Positions 35,500 through 43,955 of a stretch of DNA of 64,000 nt are shown piece by piece. The notes under the pieces are model-generated. The model was not told where the DNA came from. It ran no database searches and saw nothing but the letters and a program-made list of their open reading frames with translations. The DNA lies in contig CAVUFS010000006.1 in the NCBI GenBank assembly GCA_963740675.1, positions 62,001 to 126,000 on the forward strand, in the 5' to 3' direction. The stretch is from CAIKMD01 sp963740675. Lineage in GTDB: Bacteria > Pseudomonadota > Alphaproteobacteria > ATCC43930 > CGMCC-115725. The position numbers were made by a program, and so were the translations under genes. The first letter of the stretch is position 1, and every line of letters begins with the position of its first letter.

Positions 35500-36039
35500 A
35501 TGACTCGTATCGCCATTCTGAAGCGCGAAGAGCTGAACGCGGAGCAAGGCCGCGTCTATGACGAGGCCAAGGCGGCGAACCAGCCGGTCGGCGGCCCCTA
35601 CTACGCCTATATCCGCAACCCGACGCTCTTCACCGCCTCGCAGAACATGGGCAAGGCCTTCGCCTCGTTCAAGATTTCGGGCCGCGAACGGCTGATCGCC
35701 GTGCTGACGGTGTGCCGCTTCTGGGGCGCGAAATATCCCTGGGGCGCGCAATCGCGCAACGCTGTCGCCCAGGGCGTCGAGCAATCGGTCATCGATGCGA
35801 TCAACGCGGGCAAGACGCCCGATCTCAGCAATCCGCGCGAGGCGATGGCGCACAAGCTGCCGAAAGAGCTGCTGACCAATAAGGGCCTCAGCGAGGCGAC
35901 TTATCAAGAAGCCGAGAAGCTCTTCGGCACCGACGATCTCGTCGGCCTCATCGCCAGCGTCGGGCAATTCTCGATGGTGTGCTGCAGTGCCAACGGCTTC
36001 GATATCACGCCGACCGCGGAGATGCAGAAGCTCGTCTAG
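35500..36039 (+). CDS. Carboxymuconolactone decarboxylase-family protein
   Basis: 179 residues with the helical AhpD/CMD fold: NPTLFTASQNMGKAFASFKISGRERLIAVLTVCRFWGAKYPWGAQSRNAVAQGVEQSVIDAINAGKTPDL, then a second helical repeat. The AhpD peroxidase CxxC pair is not present, so it is closer to the CMD lactone-decarboxylase type than to peroxidases. The substrate is unknown. The ribosome site GGGAGGG lies just upstream of ATG 35500. It is divergent from dnaE, sharing about 107 bases of promoter region. Confidence 0.82.
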   Translation: MTRIAILKREELNAEQGRVYDEAKAANQPVGGPYYAYIRNPTLFTASQNMGKAFASFKISGRERLIAVLTVCRFWGAKYPWGAQSRNAVAQGVEQSVIDAINAGKTPDLSNPREAMAHKLPKELLTNKGLSEATYQEAEKLFGTDDLVGLIASVGQFSMVCCSANGFDITPTAEMQKLV

Positions 36040-36055
36040 AAAACAAAATTGCAGT

Positions 36056-36094
36056 TTGAGCGGTCTCCTGCATTCGAATGCCGGAACCGCTCAA
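36056..36094 (-). terminator. Hairpin between convergent genes
   Basis: TTGAGCGGT and ACCGCTCAA form a perfect 9-bp stem with the palindrome GCATTCGAATGC in its apex. On the minus strand it is followed by a T-rich tail (complement of 36042-36050) and it overlaps the stop of the 129-residue gene. It probably ends that transcript and may also slow plus-strand readthrough. Confidence 0.45.
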
Positions 36095-36480
36095 GCCACT
36101 CGAAACATCGACCGGTCACCTTCATTTTGGATGACAATCGTTCGCCTGTTGTCGAATAAAAATATGACCTCCACGCCAGAGGGCGTATCTTCCACACGAT
36201 AAGATTCGAGGCGACATCCCGTCAAACCCGCACTCAGGCCAACATCGATGAGCGGATATTCGAAGCTATCGTCTTCCGCCGTGAGAGGCTTCGGCGCTTC
36301 GGGTGACGATCGCCAAAATACAACCCCGTTGTCGATGATGAGCTGATGCCAACGAGCTGCAAAACATAGATAGACGACATTCGCATCATCTACGAGTTCA
36401 CCGTTATAGATGAATTGCTGCCGAACAATCGCCTCACACACCAATCCAGCCAATTCGGGCGGAGAACCGACGATCTCCAT
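36091..36480 (-). CDS. Hypothetical protein, orphan
   Basis: 129 residues: a mixed-charge soluble protein with alternating strand-like segments (ANVVYLCFAARWHQLIIDNGVVFWRSS, CRLESYRVEDTPSGVEVIFLFDNRRTIVIQNEG). No signal peptide, membrane helix or recognised motif. The local DNA has lower GC than the flanking lolD and CMD genes, consistent with a later insertion next to the lol cluster. It stands alone, 37 bases after lolD begins its own leader-free end; it is upstream of lolD in transcription order but separated by 37 bases, so readthrough into lolD is possible. Function unknown. Confidence 0.6.
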   Translation of the reverse strand: MEIVGSPPELAGLVCEAIVRQQFIYNGELVDDANVVYLCFAARWHQLIIDNGVVFWRSSPEAPKPLTAEDDSFEYPLIDVGLSAGLTGCRLESYRVEDTPSGVEVIFLFDNRRTIVIQNEGDRSMFRVA

Positions 36481-36517
36481 ATCGTGCGCACCTCCACGCC
36501 GGCCATTCGATTGCGGC

Positions 36518-37243
36518 TTATCGGCTGTCCGTTACCACCCCATCCTGCAGCGTCAGGATGCGGTCCATCTTCCGGGCGAGCTCGAGATTATGCGTCGCGA
36601 TCAGGGCCGAGAGGCCGTGGTGGCGGACGAGATCGAGCAGTACGGCGGTCACTTCGTCGGCGGTGGTGTGATCGAGGTTGCCGGTCGGCTCGTCACCCAA
36701 CAGTAGTTTCGGCTGGTTGGCGAGCGCGCGCAGGATGGCGACGCGCTGCTGCTCGCCGCCCGAAAGCCGCGCCGGGCGATGATCGGCGCGCGGCCGCAAG
36801 CCGACAAGACCCAAGAGCTCCATCGCCCGTTCGCGCGCCTGACGGCGCGGGACACCGGCGATCATCTGCGGCAGGACGATGTTCTCGACTGCCGAGAATT
36901 CCGGCAGGAGCTGATGGAATTGATAGACGAAGCCGATTGAGCCGCGGCGCGCCGCTGTGCGCTCGCTATCGTTCATGCGGGTACAATCAACGCCTTGGAA
37001 CAGGATCGTACCGCCATCCGCCCGATCGAGCAGGCCGGCGACGTGCAGCAGGGTCGATTTGCCTGCGCCCGATGGGCCGACCAACGCAACGATCTCGCCC
37101 GGCTGGATCGCCAGCGAGATGCCGCGCAACACCGGCAGGCCACGGCCTGCTTGTTGATAGGTGCGCACGACCTGACGCAGTTCGAGCGTCGGCGCGGCGC
37201 CGCGAATTGGGTCGGTCATGGACGAAAGCTCATGCGCGGTCAT
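36518..37243 (-). CDS. lolD: Lipoprotein-releasing ABC transporter ATPase LolD
   Basis: 241 residues. Walker A LVGPSGAGKSTLLH, signature LSGGEQQRVAILRAL, Walker B LLLGDEPTGNLDHTT and H-loop LIATHN. The MacB/LolD type: it powers release of outer-membrane lipoproteins from the inner membrane to LolA. ATG 37243 overlaps the permease stop (ATGA), which supports this start over ATG 37219. Co-translated with the permease gene. Confidence 0.94.
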   Translation of the reverse strand: MTAHELSSMTDPIRGAAPTLELRQVVRTYQQAGRGLPVLRGISLAIQPGEIVALVGPSGAGKSTLLHVAGLLDRADGGTILFQGVDCTRMNDSERTAARRGSIGFVYQFHQLLPEFSAVENIVLPQMIAGVPRRQARERAMELLGLVGLRPRADHRPARLSGGEQQRVAILRALANQPKLLLGDEPTGNLDHTTADEVTAVLLDLVRHHGLSALIATHNLELARKMDRILTLQDGVVTDSR

Positions 37244-38481
37244 TCATATCGCAGCGCTTCCACCGGATCGAGCTGCGCCGCGCGCCAGGCGGGATAGATC
37301 GTCGCGAGGAAGGACAAGCCGAAGGCCATCGCGACCACCGCGCCGACCTCGTAAGGATCGACGCGCGCCGGGATTTGCGTGAGGAAATAAATCTCGGCGG
37401 AGAAGAGATCGGTGCCGATGATCGACTGGATGAATTGCCGGATCGCCTCGATATGGGTCGCGAATTCGACACCGATGACGAAGCCGAGGAAGGTGCCGAC
37501 GAAGCCGACGCTGGCGCCCGCCAGAATGAAGATGCGCAGAACCGTGCCGCGCGTCGCCCCCATGGTGCGAAGGATCGCGATGTCGCGGCCCTTGTCCTTC
37601 ACCATCATGATCATGCTGGAGATGATGTTGAACGCCGCGACGAGGATGATCAGCGTCAGGATCAGGAACATGACGTTGCGCTCGACCTCGACGGCGTTGA
37701 AGAAGCTGAGATTGCTCTGCTGCCAGTCGAATATCTTCACCTTGCCGCCGAGTGCATTAAAGATCTCGCGGTCATAAGTCCTGACCTGATCGGGATCGGC
37801 GACCTTCACCTCGATGCTGGTCACGGCCTTGTCGATGTTGAAATAGGTCTGCGCTGTCTCCATCGGCATGAAGATGAACGCGTTGTCGAATTCATACATG
37901 CTGACATTGAAGGTGCCGGCGACGGTGTAGCTCTTGATGCGCGGCACCGTGCCGAAGACGGTCGCCGAGCCTTGCGGCGAGATCAGCGTGATCGAACCGC
38001 CTGGTCGGATGCCCAGCGTCTGCGCAAGGCGATAGCCGATGATGACGTTGTTGTCCTTGAAATTGTCGAGCGCGCCGGGCGAGAGGTTATCCGCGATCAG
38101 CGCTTGGCTCTTCAGATCATCGAGGCTCAGGCCGCGTACTAGCGCGCCGCTCGATTGCGAGCCAGCGGTCGACATGACTTGGCCCTGGATCGTCGGTACC
38201 GCCGAGACGATACCTGGCAGCTTTTTGATCTGCGTGGCGAGATCATCGTAACCGGTCAGCGAACCCTGCTCCGCATAGACATTGACATGGCCGTTGAAGC
38301 CGAGGATGCGGCCCAGAAGCTCCGCACGGAAGCCGTTCATCACCGCCATGGTGACGATGAGAGTCGCGACACCCAGCGCGATACCGGTCAGCGAAAAGAT
38401 CGCGATGACCGAGATGAAGCCTTCCTGGCGTCGCGCGCGCAGATAGCGGAAGGCAATCAACCGCTCGAGCGGACCAAACAT
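37240..38481 (-). CDS. LolC/LolE-family lipoprotein-releasing permease
   Basis: 413 residues: one N-terminal membrane helix (about 24-48), a large periplasmic MacB-like domain (about 50-265), then three C-terminal helices (FLILTLIILVAAFNIISSMIMMVKDKGRDIAILRTMGAT, VGFVGTFLGFVIG, VGAVVAMAFGLSFLATIYPAWRAAQLDPVEALRYE). Only one LolC/E-type gene is present, so it either acts as a homodimer (as LolF does) or has an unlinked partner. It lies two bases downstream of proS and overlaps lolD, the usual alphaproteobacterial order. Confidence 0.93.
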   Translation of the reverse strand: MFGPLERLIAFRYLRARRQEGFISVIAIFSLTGIALGVATLIVTMAVMNGFRAELLGRILGFNGHVNVYAEQGSLTGYDDLATQIKKLPGIVSAVPTIQGQVMSTAGSQSSGALVRGLSLDDLKSQALIADNLSPGALDNFKDNNVIIGYRLAQTLGIRPGGSITLISPQGSATVFGTVPRIKSYTVAGTFNVSMYEFDNAFIFMPMETAQTYFNIDKAVTSIEVKVADPDQVRTYDREIFNALGGKVKIFDWQQSNLSFFNAVEVERNVMFLILTLIILVAAFNIISSMIMMVKDKGRDIAILRTMGATRGTVLRIFILAGASVGFVGTFLGFVIGVEFATHIEAIRQFIQSIIGTDLFSAEIYFLTQIPARVDPYEVGAVVAMAFGLSFLATIYPAWRAAQLDPVEALRYE

Positions 38482-38483
38482 GA

Positions 38484-39794
38484 TCAGCGCGCTATCAGCA
38501 GATTGAGCGCCGCCTCAGGCGCGATCTCTTTTCGCTCGCCGGTCTTGCGGTTCTTCACCTCGACGACGTTGTTCGCGAGACCGCGCGGCCCAATGACGAA
38601 TTGCCAGGGCAAGCCGATCAGATCCATCGCCGCGAATTTCGCACCGGCGGATTTATCGCGATCGTCGTAGAGCACGTCGATGCCGGCATTCTGCAGCTTG
38701 CTGTAGAGATCGTCGCACGCCGCGCGGCATTTCGCGTCAGCGGCGCGCAGATTGATCAGCCCGACCTTGAAGGGCGCGACGCTCTCCGGCCAGATGATGC
38801 CGGCATCGTCGTGGCTCGCCTCGATCAGCGCGCCGATAAGCCGCGAGACACCGATACCGTAAGAGCCCATCTCCAATGCCACGGGCGCACCGTCGGGACC
38901 GGCGACAACCGCATCCATCGGCTTCGAATATTTCGTGCCGAAATAGAACACCTGTCCAACTTCGATGCCGCGCTTCTCGCAGCGCCGGCCTTCCGGCACG
39001 CGCGCCTCGAATTCGGCCTTGTCGTGCTTCTCGTCCGTCGCCGCGTACCAATTGGCAATATATTTCTGCACATCGGGCGAGGTTGGATCGATGCTCTTCT
39101 CGTCGAGATTGACGATATCGCTGTCGTAATAAAGCCCGCTCTCGCCGGTATCGGCCTGGACATGGAATTCGTGGCTGAGATCGCCGCCGATCGGCCCGGT
39201 ATCGGCGCGCACCGGGATCGGCGTCAGCCCCATGCGCTTGAAAGTCTTCATATAGGCCGCGAACATCCGGAAATAGGACGCAACCGCGCCGGCCTTGTCG
39301 AGATCAAAGGAATAGGCGTCCTTCATCAGGAATTCGCGCCCGCGCATCACGCCGAAACGCGGTCGCACCTCGTCGCGGAACTTCCACTGGATGTGATAGA
39401 GATTCTTCGGCAAGTCGCGATAGCTTTTGATCGAATTGCGGACGATATCAGTGATGAGCTCTTCGTTGGTCGGTCCATAGAGCATGTCGCGCTCGTGACG
39501 ATCGCGAATGCGCAGCATCTCCTTGCCGTAATCCTCGTAACGTCCGCTCTCGCGCCAAAGTTCCGCCGGCTGCAAGGTCGGCATGAGTAATTCCTGCGCC
39601 CCGGCTGCGTCCTGTTCCTCGCGCACGATCTGCTCGACCTTGCGCAGCACGCGGAAACCCAGCGGCAGCCAGGAATAGATGCCGGCAGCCGATTGGCGGA
39701 TCATGCCAGCGCGCAGCATCAGGCGATGCGAGACGATCTGCGCCTCGGCCGGATTCTCTTTCAGAAGCGGCAGGAAATAGGCGGAAAGACGCAC
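38484..39794 (-). CDS. proS: Prolyl-tRNA synthetase (short bacterial type)
   Basis: 436 residues, the short ProS without the INS editing insertion, common in alphaproteobacteria. It starts at GTG (MRLSAYFLPLLKENPAEAQIVSHRLMLRAGMIRQ) with GAGGA upstream. Class II core motifs: SWLPLGFRVLRKVEQIVREE, motif 2 region QIQWKFRDEVRPRFGVMRGREFLMKDAYSFD (written as YHIQWKFRDEVRPR in this protein), and motif 3 near GSYGIGVSRLIGALIEASHDD. A C-terminal anticodon-binding domain follows. It charges tRNA-Pro. Directly upstream of the lol genes. Confidence 0.96.
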   Translation of the reverse strand: MRLSAYFLPLLKENPAEAQIVSHRLMLRAGMIRQSAAGIYSWLPLGFRVLRKVEQIVREEQDAAGAQELLMPTLQPAELWRESGRYEDYGKEMLRIRDRHERDMLYGPTNEELITDIVRNSIKSYRDLPKNLYHIQWKFRDEVRPRFGVMRGREFLMKDAYSFDLDKAGAVASYFRMFAAYMKTFKRMGLTPIPVRADTGPIGGDLSHEFHVQADTGESGLYYDSDIVNLDEKSIDPTSPDVQKYIANWYAATDEKHDKAEFEARVPEGRRCEKRGIEVGQVFYFGTKYSKPMDAVVAGPDGAPVALEMGSYGIGVSRLIGALIEASHDDAGIIWPESVAPFKVGLINLRAADAKCRAACDDLYSKLQNAGIDVLYDDRDKSAGAKFAAMDLIGLPWQFVIGPRGLANNVVEVKNRKTGERKEIAPEAALNLLIAR

Positions 39795-39872
39795 GGATTT
39801 TCCTCAGGATTGGGGTGCCGCGGAATGTAGGAAACGCCGCCGTCGCTGTCCAACGCACGGCGTGAATTCGGA

Positions 39873-40310
39873 TTAATGCTTGGCCTCGCGGCACGCCTCG
39901 GCGAGCGCCGAAGTCTGATCGGCATTGAGCGGCTGGCCGTTGAAATAGGCCTGGTTGCCGCGAACCGTGACATAGCCAAGCACCACCTTGGCATTGGCGC
40001 CGGGCGGCAGGTTGAAGCGATGGGCGAGACGCTGATCGATCTCGATCGGGAAATTATCGACGCTCGGATTCGATGGGCTCGACGGAAGATCGGCGGGCGC
40101 AACCGCATTGCCGTTTACGTCGACACCCGGCTGGTAGTCGGCGCTTGGGACGCCGGCCGTAGGAGCAAGTGATGCGCAAACCTGCGACGACATCACCATG
40201 CCGCCATTCGGCGTCGACGCGACTCCGCCCGGCGGCGGCGGTGCACCCGCGGCCCAAGCGGGTATGGCGAAAAACACGAGTCCGAAAATCGCAAAGAGCG
40301 AGTCGCGCAT
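39873..40310 (-). CDS. Exported protein of unknown function
   Basis: 145 residues with a Sec signal peptide (MRDSLFAIFGLVFFAIPAWAAG, cleavage near residue 21), then a Pro/Gly-rich low-complexity stretch and a C-terminal compact part (FPIEIDQRLAHRFNLPPGANAKVVLGYVTVRGNQAYFNGQPLNADQTSALAEACREAKH). Two Cys (one after the signal region, one near the C-terminus) could form a disulfide. No lipobox. Likely periplasmic. No recognised domain. It lies upstream of proS with a 78-base gap. Confidence 0.65.
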   Translation of the reverse strand: MRDSLFAIFGLVFFAIPAWAAGAPPPPGGVASTPNGGMVMSSQVCASLAPTAGVPSADYQPGVDVNGNAVAPADLPSSPSNPSVDNFPIEIDQRLAHRFNLPPGANAKVVLGYVTVRGNQAYFNGQPLNADQTSALAEACREAKH

Positions 40311-40383
40311 GGCGAAAGACTAGCCTAACGCGCGGCGCTCGGCCAAGATGATGCGGGGTCGCGTTTCAAAATTCGGGGGAAAC

Positions 40384-41682
40384 ATGCTCGACCGTTATTT
40401 CCAACTGAGCGCCCATGGCACGACGGTGCGAACCGAGATCGTCGCGGGCTTCACCACCTTTCTGACCATGGCCTACATCATGTTCGTCAATCCGGCGATC
40501 CTGAGCGATGCCGGCATGGATCGCGGCGCGGTCTTCGTCGCCACCTGCATCGGCACCGCGATCGGCACGCTGATCATGGGACTTTACGCCAACTACCCGC
40601 TCGCCCTCGCGCCGGGCATGGGACTCAACGCCTATTTCACCTACGGCGTCGTCAAAGGCATGCACTACACGTGGGAGGTCGCGCTCGGCGCGGTGCTGAT
40701 CTCGGGCGTGCTGTTCCTGATCCTCAGCCTGTTGAAGCTGCGCGAATGGGTCGTCGATGCGATCCCGCAATCGCTGAAGATGGCGATCTCAGCCGGTATC
40801 GGTCTCTTCCTCGGCATCATCGCGCTGCATAACGCTGGCATCGTCGCAGCCTCGCCCGACACGCTCGTCACGCTGGGCGATGTGAAGGCGCCGTCGGTGA
40901 TCCTCGCGGTCTGCGGCTTCCTCGCCATCGTCGCGCTCGACGCCAAACGCATCCCGGGCGCGATCATCATTTCGGTGCTCGGCGTCACGGCGATCGGCAT
41001 CGCCATAGGCGTCTCGCCTTTCGGCGGCATCGTCTCGGCGCCGCCGAGCCTCGCGCCGACCTTTCTGAAGCTCGATCTCAAAGGCGCGCTCGATGCCGGG
41101 CTGATCGCAATCATCTTCGCCTTCTTCTTTGTCGATCTCTTCGACAACACCGGAACCTTGGTCGGCGTCGCGCATCGCGCCGGGCTGATCGGGAAGGACG
41201 GCAAGATCCCGCGCCTCAGCCGCGTCTTCATCGCCGATTCCACGGCAACGATCTGCGGCTCGCTGCTCGGCACCACCACCGTCACCAGCTACATCGAGAG
41301 CGCGGCCGGCGTCCGCGCCGGTGGCCGGACCGGGCTCGTCGGCGTGGTCGTCGCAATCCTGTTCCTGCTGAGCCTGTTCTTCTCGCCGCTGGCCGGCTCA
41401 GTCGCCGCCTACGCGACGGCGCCTGCCCTTCTCTATGTGGCCTGCTTGATGGCGCGCGGCCTGGCCGAAATCGATTGGGAGGATCCGACCGAATATGCCC
41501 CGGCCGTGATCACCGCGATCGCCATGCCGCTGACCTATTCGATCGCGACCGGCATCGCTTTCGGCTTCATTGCCTATGCGGCGGTCAAGCTGCTCGCCGG
41601 GAGATGGAGCCAAGTTAGCCCTGCTTTGGCGATCCTGGCCCTACTCTTTCTCGTCAGGTTTGCGGTCCTCGGGTCAACTTGA
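40384..41682 (+). CDS. NCS2-family purine permease (AzgA/PbuG-like)
   Basis: 432 residues, about 12-14 membrane helices. It starts at ATG 40384, with GGGGGAA upstream. The N-terminal TEIVAGFTTFLTMAYIMFVNP and the NxxxG-type segment ALAPGMGLNAYFTYGVVKGM are signatures of the adenine/guanine/hypoxanthine:H+ symporters, with FFFVDLFDNTGTLVGVAHRAGL and SLLGTTTVTSYIESAAGVRAGGRTGL in the core. Likely imports purine bases. A single-gene unit, divergent from the exported-protein gene; a strong terminator lies 180 bases downstream. Confidence 0.93.
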   Translation: MLDRYFQLSAHGTTVRTEIVAGFTTFLTMAYIMFVNPAILSDAGMDRGAVFVATCIGTAIGTLIMGLYANYPLALAPGMGLNAYFTYGVVKGMHYTWEVALGAVLISGVLFLILSLLKLREWVVDAIPQSLKMAISAGIGLFLGIIALHNAGIVAASPDTLVTLGDVKAPSVILAVCGFLAIVALDAKRIPGAIIISVLGVTAIGIAIGVSPFGGIVSAPPSLAPTFLKLDLKGALDAGLIAIIFAFFFVDLFDNTGTLVGVAHRAGLIGKDGKIPRLSRVFIADSTATICGSLLGTTTVTSYIESAAGVRAGGRTGLVGVVVAILFLLSLFFSPLAGSVAAYATAPALLYVACLMARGLAEIDWEDPTEYAPAVITAIAMPLTYSIATGIAFGFIAYAAVKLLAGRWSQVSPALAILALLFLVRFAVLGST

Positions 41683-41736
41683 CGTTTTCGTGAGAATTTA
41701 CGTGACCTAAGCCGGCGATTTTCATACACTCATTTC

Positions 41737-41893
41737 GACTTTTGCGGTTCTTGCGCAACAAAGCGACAAGGTCCAAGTTTAGGGAGGAAAAGCCGGTAAC
41801 GAACGGCTTGGGGGATTCAACCCTTTCGAAGAAGCTGCTTAGTCGATAAGACAAACGGTGGGGCAAGATCGCAGGATCTTGCCTTATTTTTTT
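41737..41893 (+). ncRNA. Candidate small RNA or leader ending at a strong terminator
   Basis: A 267-base gap follows the purine permease. It has no protein-like frame but contains a weak promoter-like pair (GTGACC, 17 bases, TACACT ending at 41730), a hairpin AAGCCG-GTAACGAA-CGGCTT near 41789-41808, and a textbook intrinsic terminator at 41862-41893. A start near 41737 would give about 157 nucleotides. It may instead be the 3' tail of the permease mRNA or an attenuator for the methyltransferase that begins at 41950. Confidence 0.3.
41862..41893 (+). terminator. Rho-independent terminator
   Basis: GGCAAGATC-GCAG-GATCTTGCC is a perfect 9-bp stem with a four-base loop followed by TTATTTTTTT. 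It would stop plus-strand transcription 180 bases after the purine permease and 57 bases before the methyltransferase start. Confidence 0.85.
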
Positions 41894-41949
41894 GCCCAAT
41901 ATTTGGGCTTGAGGGGCCAGCCGGATCGATTATTTTGCGGCCCGGGTAA

Positions 41950-42657
41950 TTGCTGGTCACGCCCGCCCTGGTTGCCTCCGTTGGTACCGTTGCCTGCCCC
42001 GCCTGCACCAAAGCCGAGGCACGGCCTGCTTTCGTGAAATCGGACTATCCGTTCCAGCGCTGTGGCGCTTGCGGCCTGATTTTCGCCTCGCCCTATCCCA
42101 CTGCCCGCCAGCTCGCAACTTATTACAACGACCCTTCCCGCACCCCGACGGAAGATTATTTCAACAAGGCGGCCTCGCGCCGGCGCCGCGCTGCTCTCAG
42201 AGCGCTGCGCTTTTTCCGGTACGTGTTTCCCGGCAAGAGTGTGCTCGACCTCGGCTGCGGCGGCGGTTTCATGGTCGAGGCATTCGGGCGGCTCGATGCC
42301 CGAGCCAGCGGCCTCGATATCTGCGCCGGCGCGATCGCCTATGCCAAGAAACATTTCCCGCGCGGGACATTTTATTGCGAGCCGATGTCGGTCTTCGCGG
42401 CGCGCGGGCTACAATATGATTTCGTCTTCTCGTCCGAGGTTTTGGAGCATGTGCCCGGGCCGGACCCACTGCTGAGGACCTTCGCCGCCGTGACCAAGCC
42501 GGGCGGCTATCTGCACATCTCGTCGCCCGATGCCGGCCACCCACTCGTGCCGGCGAATATCGCCGATTGGGACCAAGTCGCCCCGCCCGAGCATATCCAG
42601 CTCTTCAACCGCGAGAATGCGCGCATCCCTTCGCGCGCTAGGGCTTCATCCTGGTGA
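41950..42657 (+). CDS. Zinc-ribbon SAM methyltransferase, C-terminus frameshifted
   Basis: 235 residues from a TTG start as given. An N-terminal zinc ribbon (CPAC at 16-19, CGAC at about 38-41) precedes a Methyltransf_23-type fold: motif I VLDLGCGGGFMVEAF, then FVFSSEVLEHVPGPDPLLRTFAAVTKPGGYLHIS. The end after ENARIPSRA is out of frame; restoring one base near 42640 continues into GFILVKAYPNKKPGLSLRFRRTP and a stop at 42713, about 18 residues more. Similar enzymes sit in polysaccharide gene sets, but the substrate here is unknown. The corrected end overlaps the convergent tag gene by 17 bases. Confidence 0.75.
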   Translation: MLVTPALVASVGTVACPACTKAEARPAFVKSDYPFQRCGACGLIFASPYPTARQLATYYNDPSRTPTEDYFNKAASRRRRAALRALRFFRYVFPGKSVLDLGCGGGFMVEAFGRLDARASGLDICAGAIAYAKKHFPRGTFYCEPMSVFAARGLQYDFVFSSEVLEHVPGPDPLLRTFAAVTKPGGYLHISSPDAGHPLVPANIADWDQVAPPEHIQLFNRENARIPSRARASSW

Positions 42658-42696
42658 AAGCTTATCCGAACAAGAAGCCCGGCCTGTCGCTGCGGT

Positions 42697-43266
42697 TCAG
42701 ACGGACGCCCTAGCGCCGGGTTTCTTCGTGCCCTTCTCCCAAGGCGGGGCGAGTTTGGAGACCTGAGCATGCACTGGACAGCTCGGCACATGCGCGCCTT
42801 TGAGATAGCCGAGGCTCATCAAGAACTCGCCGACGATCTCGCCGCCGGTGAACCGGAAGGTCTGTTTGAACAGCTTCACCCATTTCTCTTTGCTCAGCGG
42901 GTGATGCGCATCGAGCCAAGCGGCGAAAGAGCCATGGCTCTCGCGGATCGCCTGTAGACGCTTGGCGTTCTCGATGACCGCTTCGATCTTGAGGCGATTG
43001 CGGATGATGCCTTCGTCATTCATCAGCCGCTTCACGTCGCGCGCCGTGAAGGCGGCAACCTTGTCGATGTCGTAGCCGGCGAAAGCGGCGCGAAAGGCCC
43101 CGCGCTTTTTCAGCACCGTAAGCCAGGAGAGACCGGCCTGGTTGATCTCGAGCACCAGCCGCTCGAACAGCACGGCATCGTTTCGCGCAGGAAAGCCATA
43201 TTCGCTGGCGTGGTAGCTACCGTGGAAGGGATGGCCGGGCGCAAGCCGGCAGTAAGCGGCGCTCAT
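42697..43266 (-). CDS. tag: DNA-3-methyladenine glycosylase I
   Basis: 189 residues of the Tag family; removes 3-methyladenine from DNA in base-excision repair. The family zinc ligands are visible: Cys6, His in YHASEYGFP and the C-terminal HVPSC (HxxxC). LFERLVLEINQAGLSWLTVLKKRGAFRAAFAGYD and the FTGGEIVGEFLMSLGY segment are characteristic. It overlaps the DUF1467 gene by four bases (ATGA) and lies last in the mce-DUF1467-tag unit. Confidence 0.93.
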   Translation of the reverse strand: MSAAYCRLAPGHPFHGSYHASEYGFPARNDAVLFERLVLEINQAGLSWLTVLKKRGAFRAAFAGYDIDKVAAFTARDVKRLMNDEGIIRNRLKIEAVIENAKRLQAIRESHGSFAAWLDAHHPLSKEKWVKLFKQTFRFTGGEIVGEFLMSLGYLKGAHVPSCPVHAQVSKLAPPWEKGTKKPGARASV

Positions 43267-43505
43267 CGCGCTAGATCTCTCAAATCGACCATGCCGAAAT
43301 GGATGACGGCGAACATGATCAGCCAGAGCACAGCAGCGACGATGCTGGTTATGCCAACCTTGTACCAGAGCCGCGGATTAGCGGGCGCCCCGGCACGCGC
43401 ACCGAGATCGCCCTTCTCCGCCGGTTTCACGCCCAACGGCAGCACCGCGAAGATCGCGATCCACCAGATCACGATATACATCGCGACGCCGACAAACCAA
43501 CTCAT
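43263..43505 (-). CDS. DUF1467-family small membrane protein
   Basis: 80 residues from ATG 43505: two membrane helices (about 6-24 and 52-72) separated by a polar loop with the conserved PLGVKP and NPRLWYKVG segments. It directly follows the methylmalonyl-CoA epimerase gene, the usual neighbour in alphaproteobacteria where this unit stands near proS and lol genes. Function unknown. Confidence 0.85.
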   Translation of the reverse strand: MSWFVGVAMYIVIWWIAIFAVLPLGVKPAEKGDLGARAGAPANPRLWYKVGITSIVAAVLWLIMFAVIHFGMVDLRDLAR

Positions 43506-43507
43506 GC

Positions 43508-43912
43508 CTATACCTGCTCGAGCTCGATAAGAGTGCCAGCGAAATCCTTCGGATGAAGGAAGAGCACCGGCTTGCCATGCGCGCCGGTCGCCGGCTCGCC
43601 ATTGCCCAGAACGCGCGCGCCTTCCTGGCGCAACTTGTCGCGCGCAGCAATGATGTCTTCCACCTCGTAGCAAAGGTGATGCATGCCGCCATCGGGATGG
43701 CGCTCGAGGAAGGACGCAATCGGCGAATTCTCGCCGAGCGGCACGAGCAGCTCGATCTTGGTATTCGCCAGCGTAACGAAGACGGTCGTCACCCCATGCG
43801 CCGGCAGATCGAGCGGCGCCGACACCTCGGCGCCCAGCACGTCGCGATAGAGCGCCGATGCGCGCGCCAAATCCGGCACGACGATCGCGACATGGTTGAG
43901 GCGTCCGATCAT
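43508..43912 (-). CDS. mce: Methylmalonyl-CoA epimerase
   Basis: 134 residues of the vicinal-oxygen-chelate fold. It interconverts (R)- and (S)-methylmalonyl-CoA in propionate, odd-chain fatty acid and branched amino acid breakdown. Metal ligands in family positions: His7 (NHVAIVV), His in GMHHLCYEV and Glu in LIELEQV. The FLHPKDFAGTLIEL end is diagnostic. Two bases before the DUF1467 start; the carboxylase and mutase of the pathway are not in the window. Confidence 0.95.
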   Translation of the reverse strand: MIGRLNHVAIVVPDLARASALYRDVLGAEVSAPLDLPAHGVTTVFVTLANTKIELLVPLGENSPIASFLERHPDGGMHHLCYEVEDIIAARDKLRQEGARVLGNGEPATGAHGKPVLFLHPKDFAGTLIELEQV

Positions 43913-43955
43913 GCGTGGAGTTTTAGCGCGGTACCGGGGCGCCTAGAAGCGACAT

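Noticed and set aside
33068..35503. Long plus-strand open frame (about 811 codons) opposite dnaE
   Set aside because: Antisense shadow of a GC-rich gene; Arg/His/Asp-rich translation with no domain, while the minus strand encodes a full DnaE.
41780..41830. tRNA-like T-arm (GGGTTGAATCCC) on the minus strand
   Set aside because: No acceptor, D-arm or anticodon arm could be drawn around it.
41654..41899. 81-codon minus-strand frame downstream of the purine permease
   Set aside because: Contains the intrinsic terminator and the end of the permease gene on the other strand; no ribosome site.
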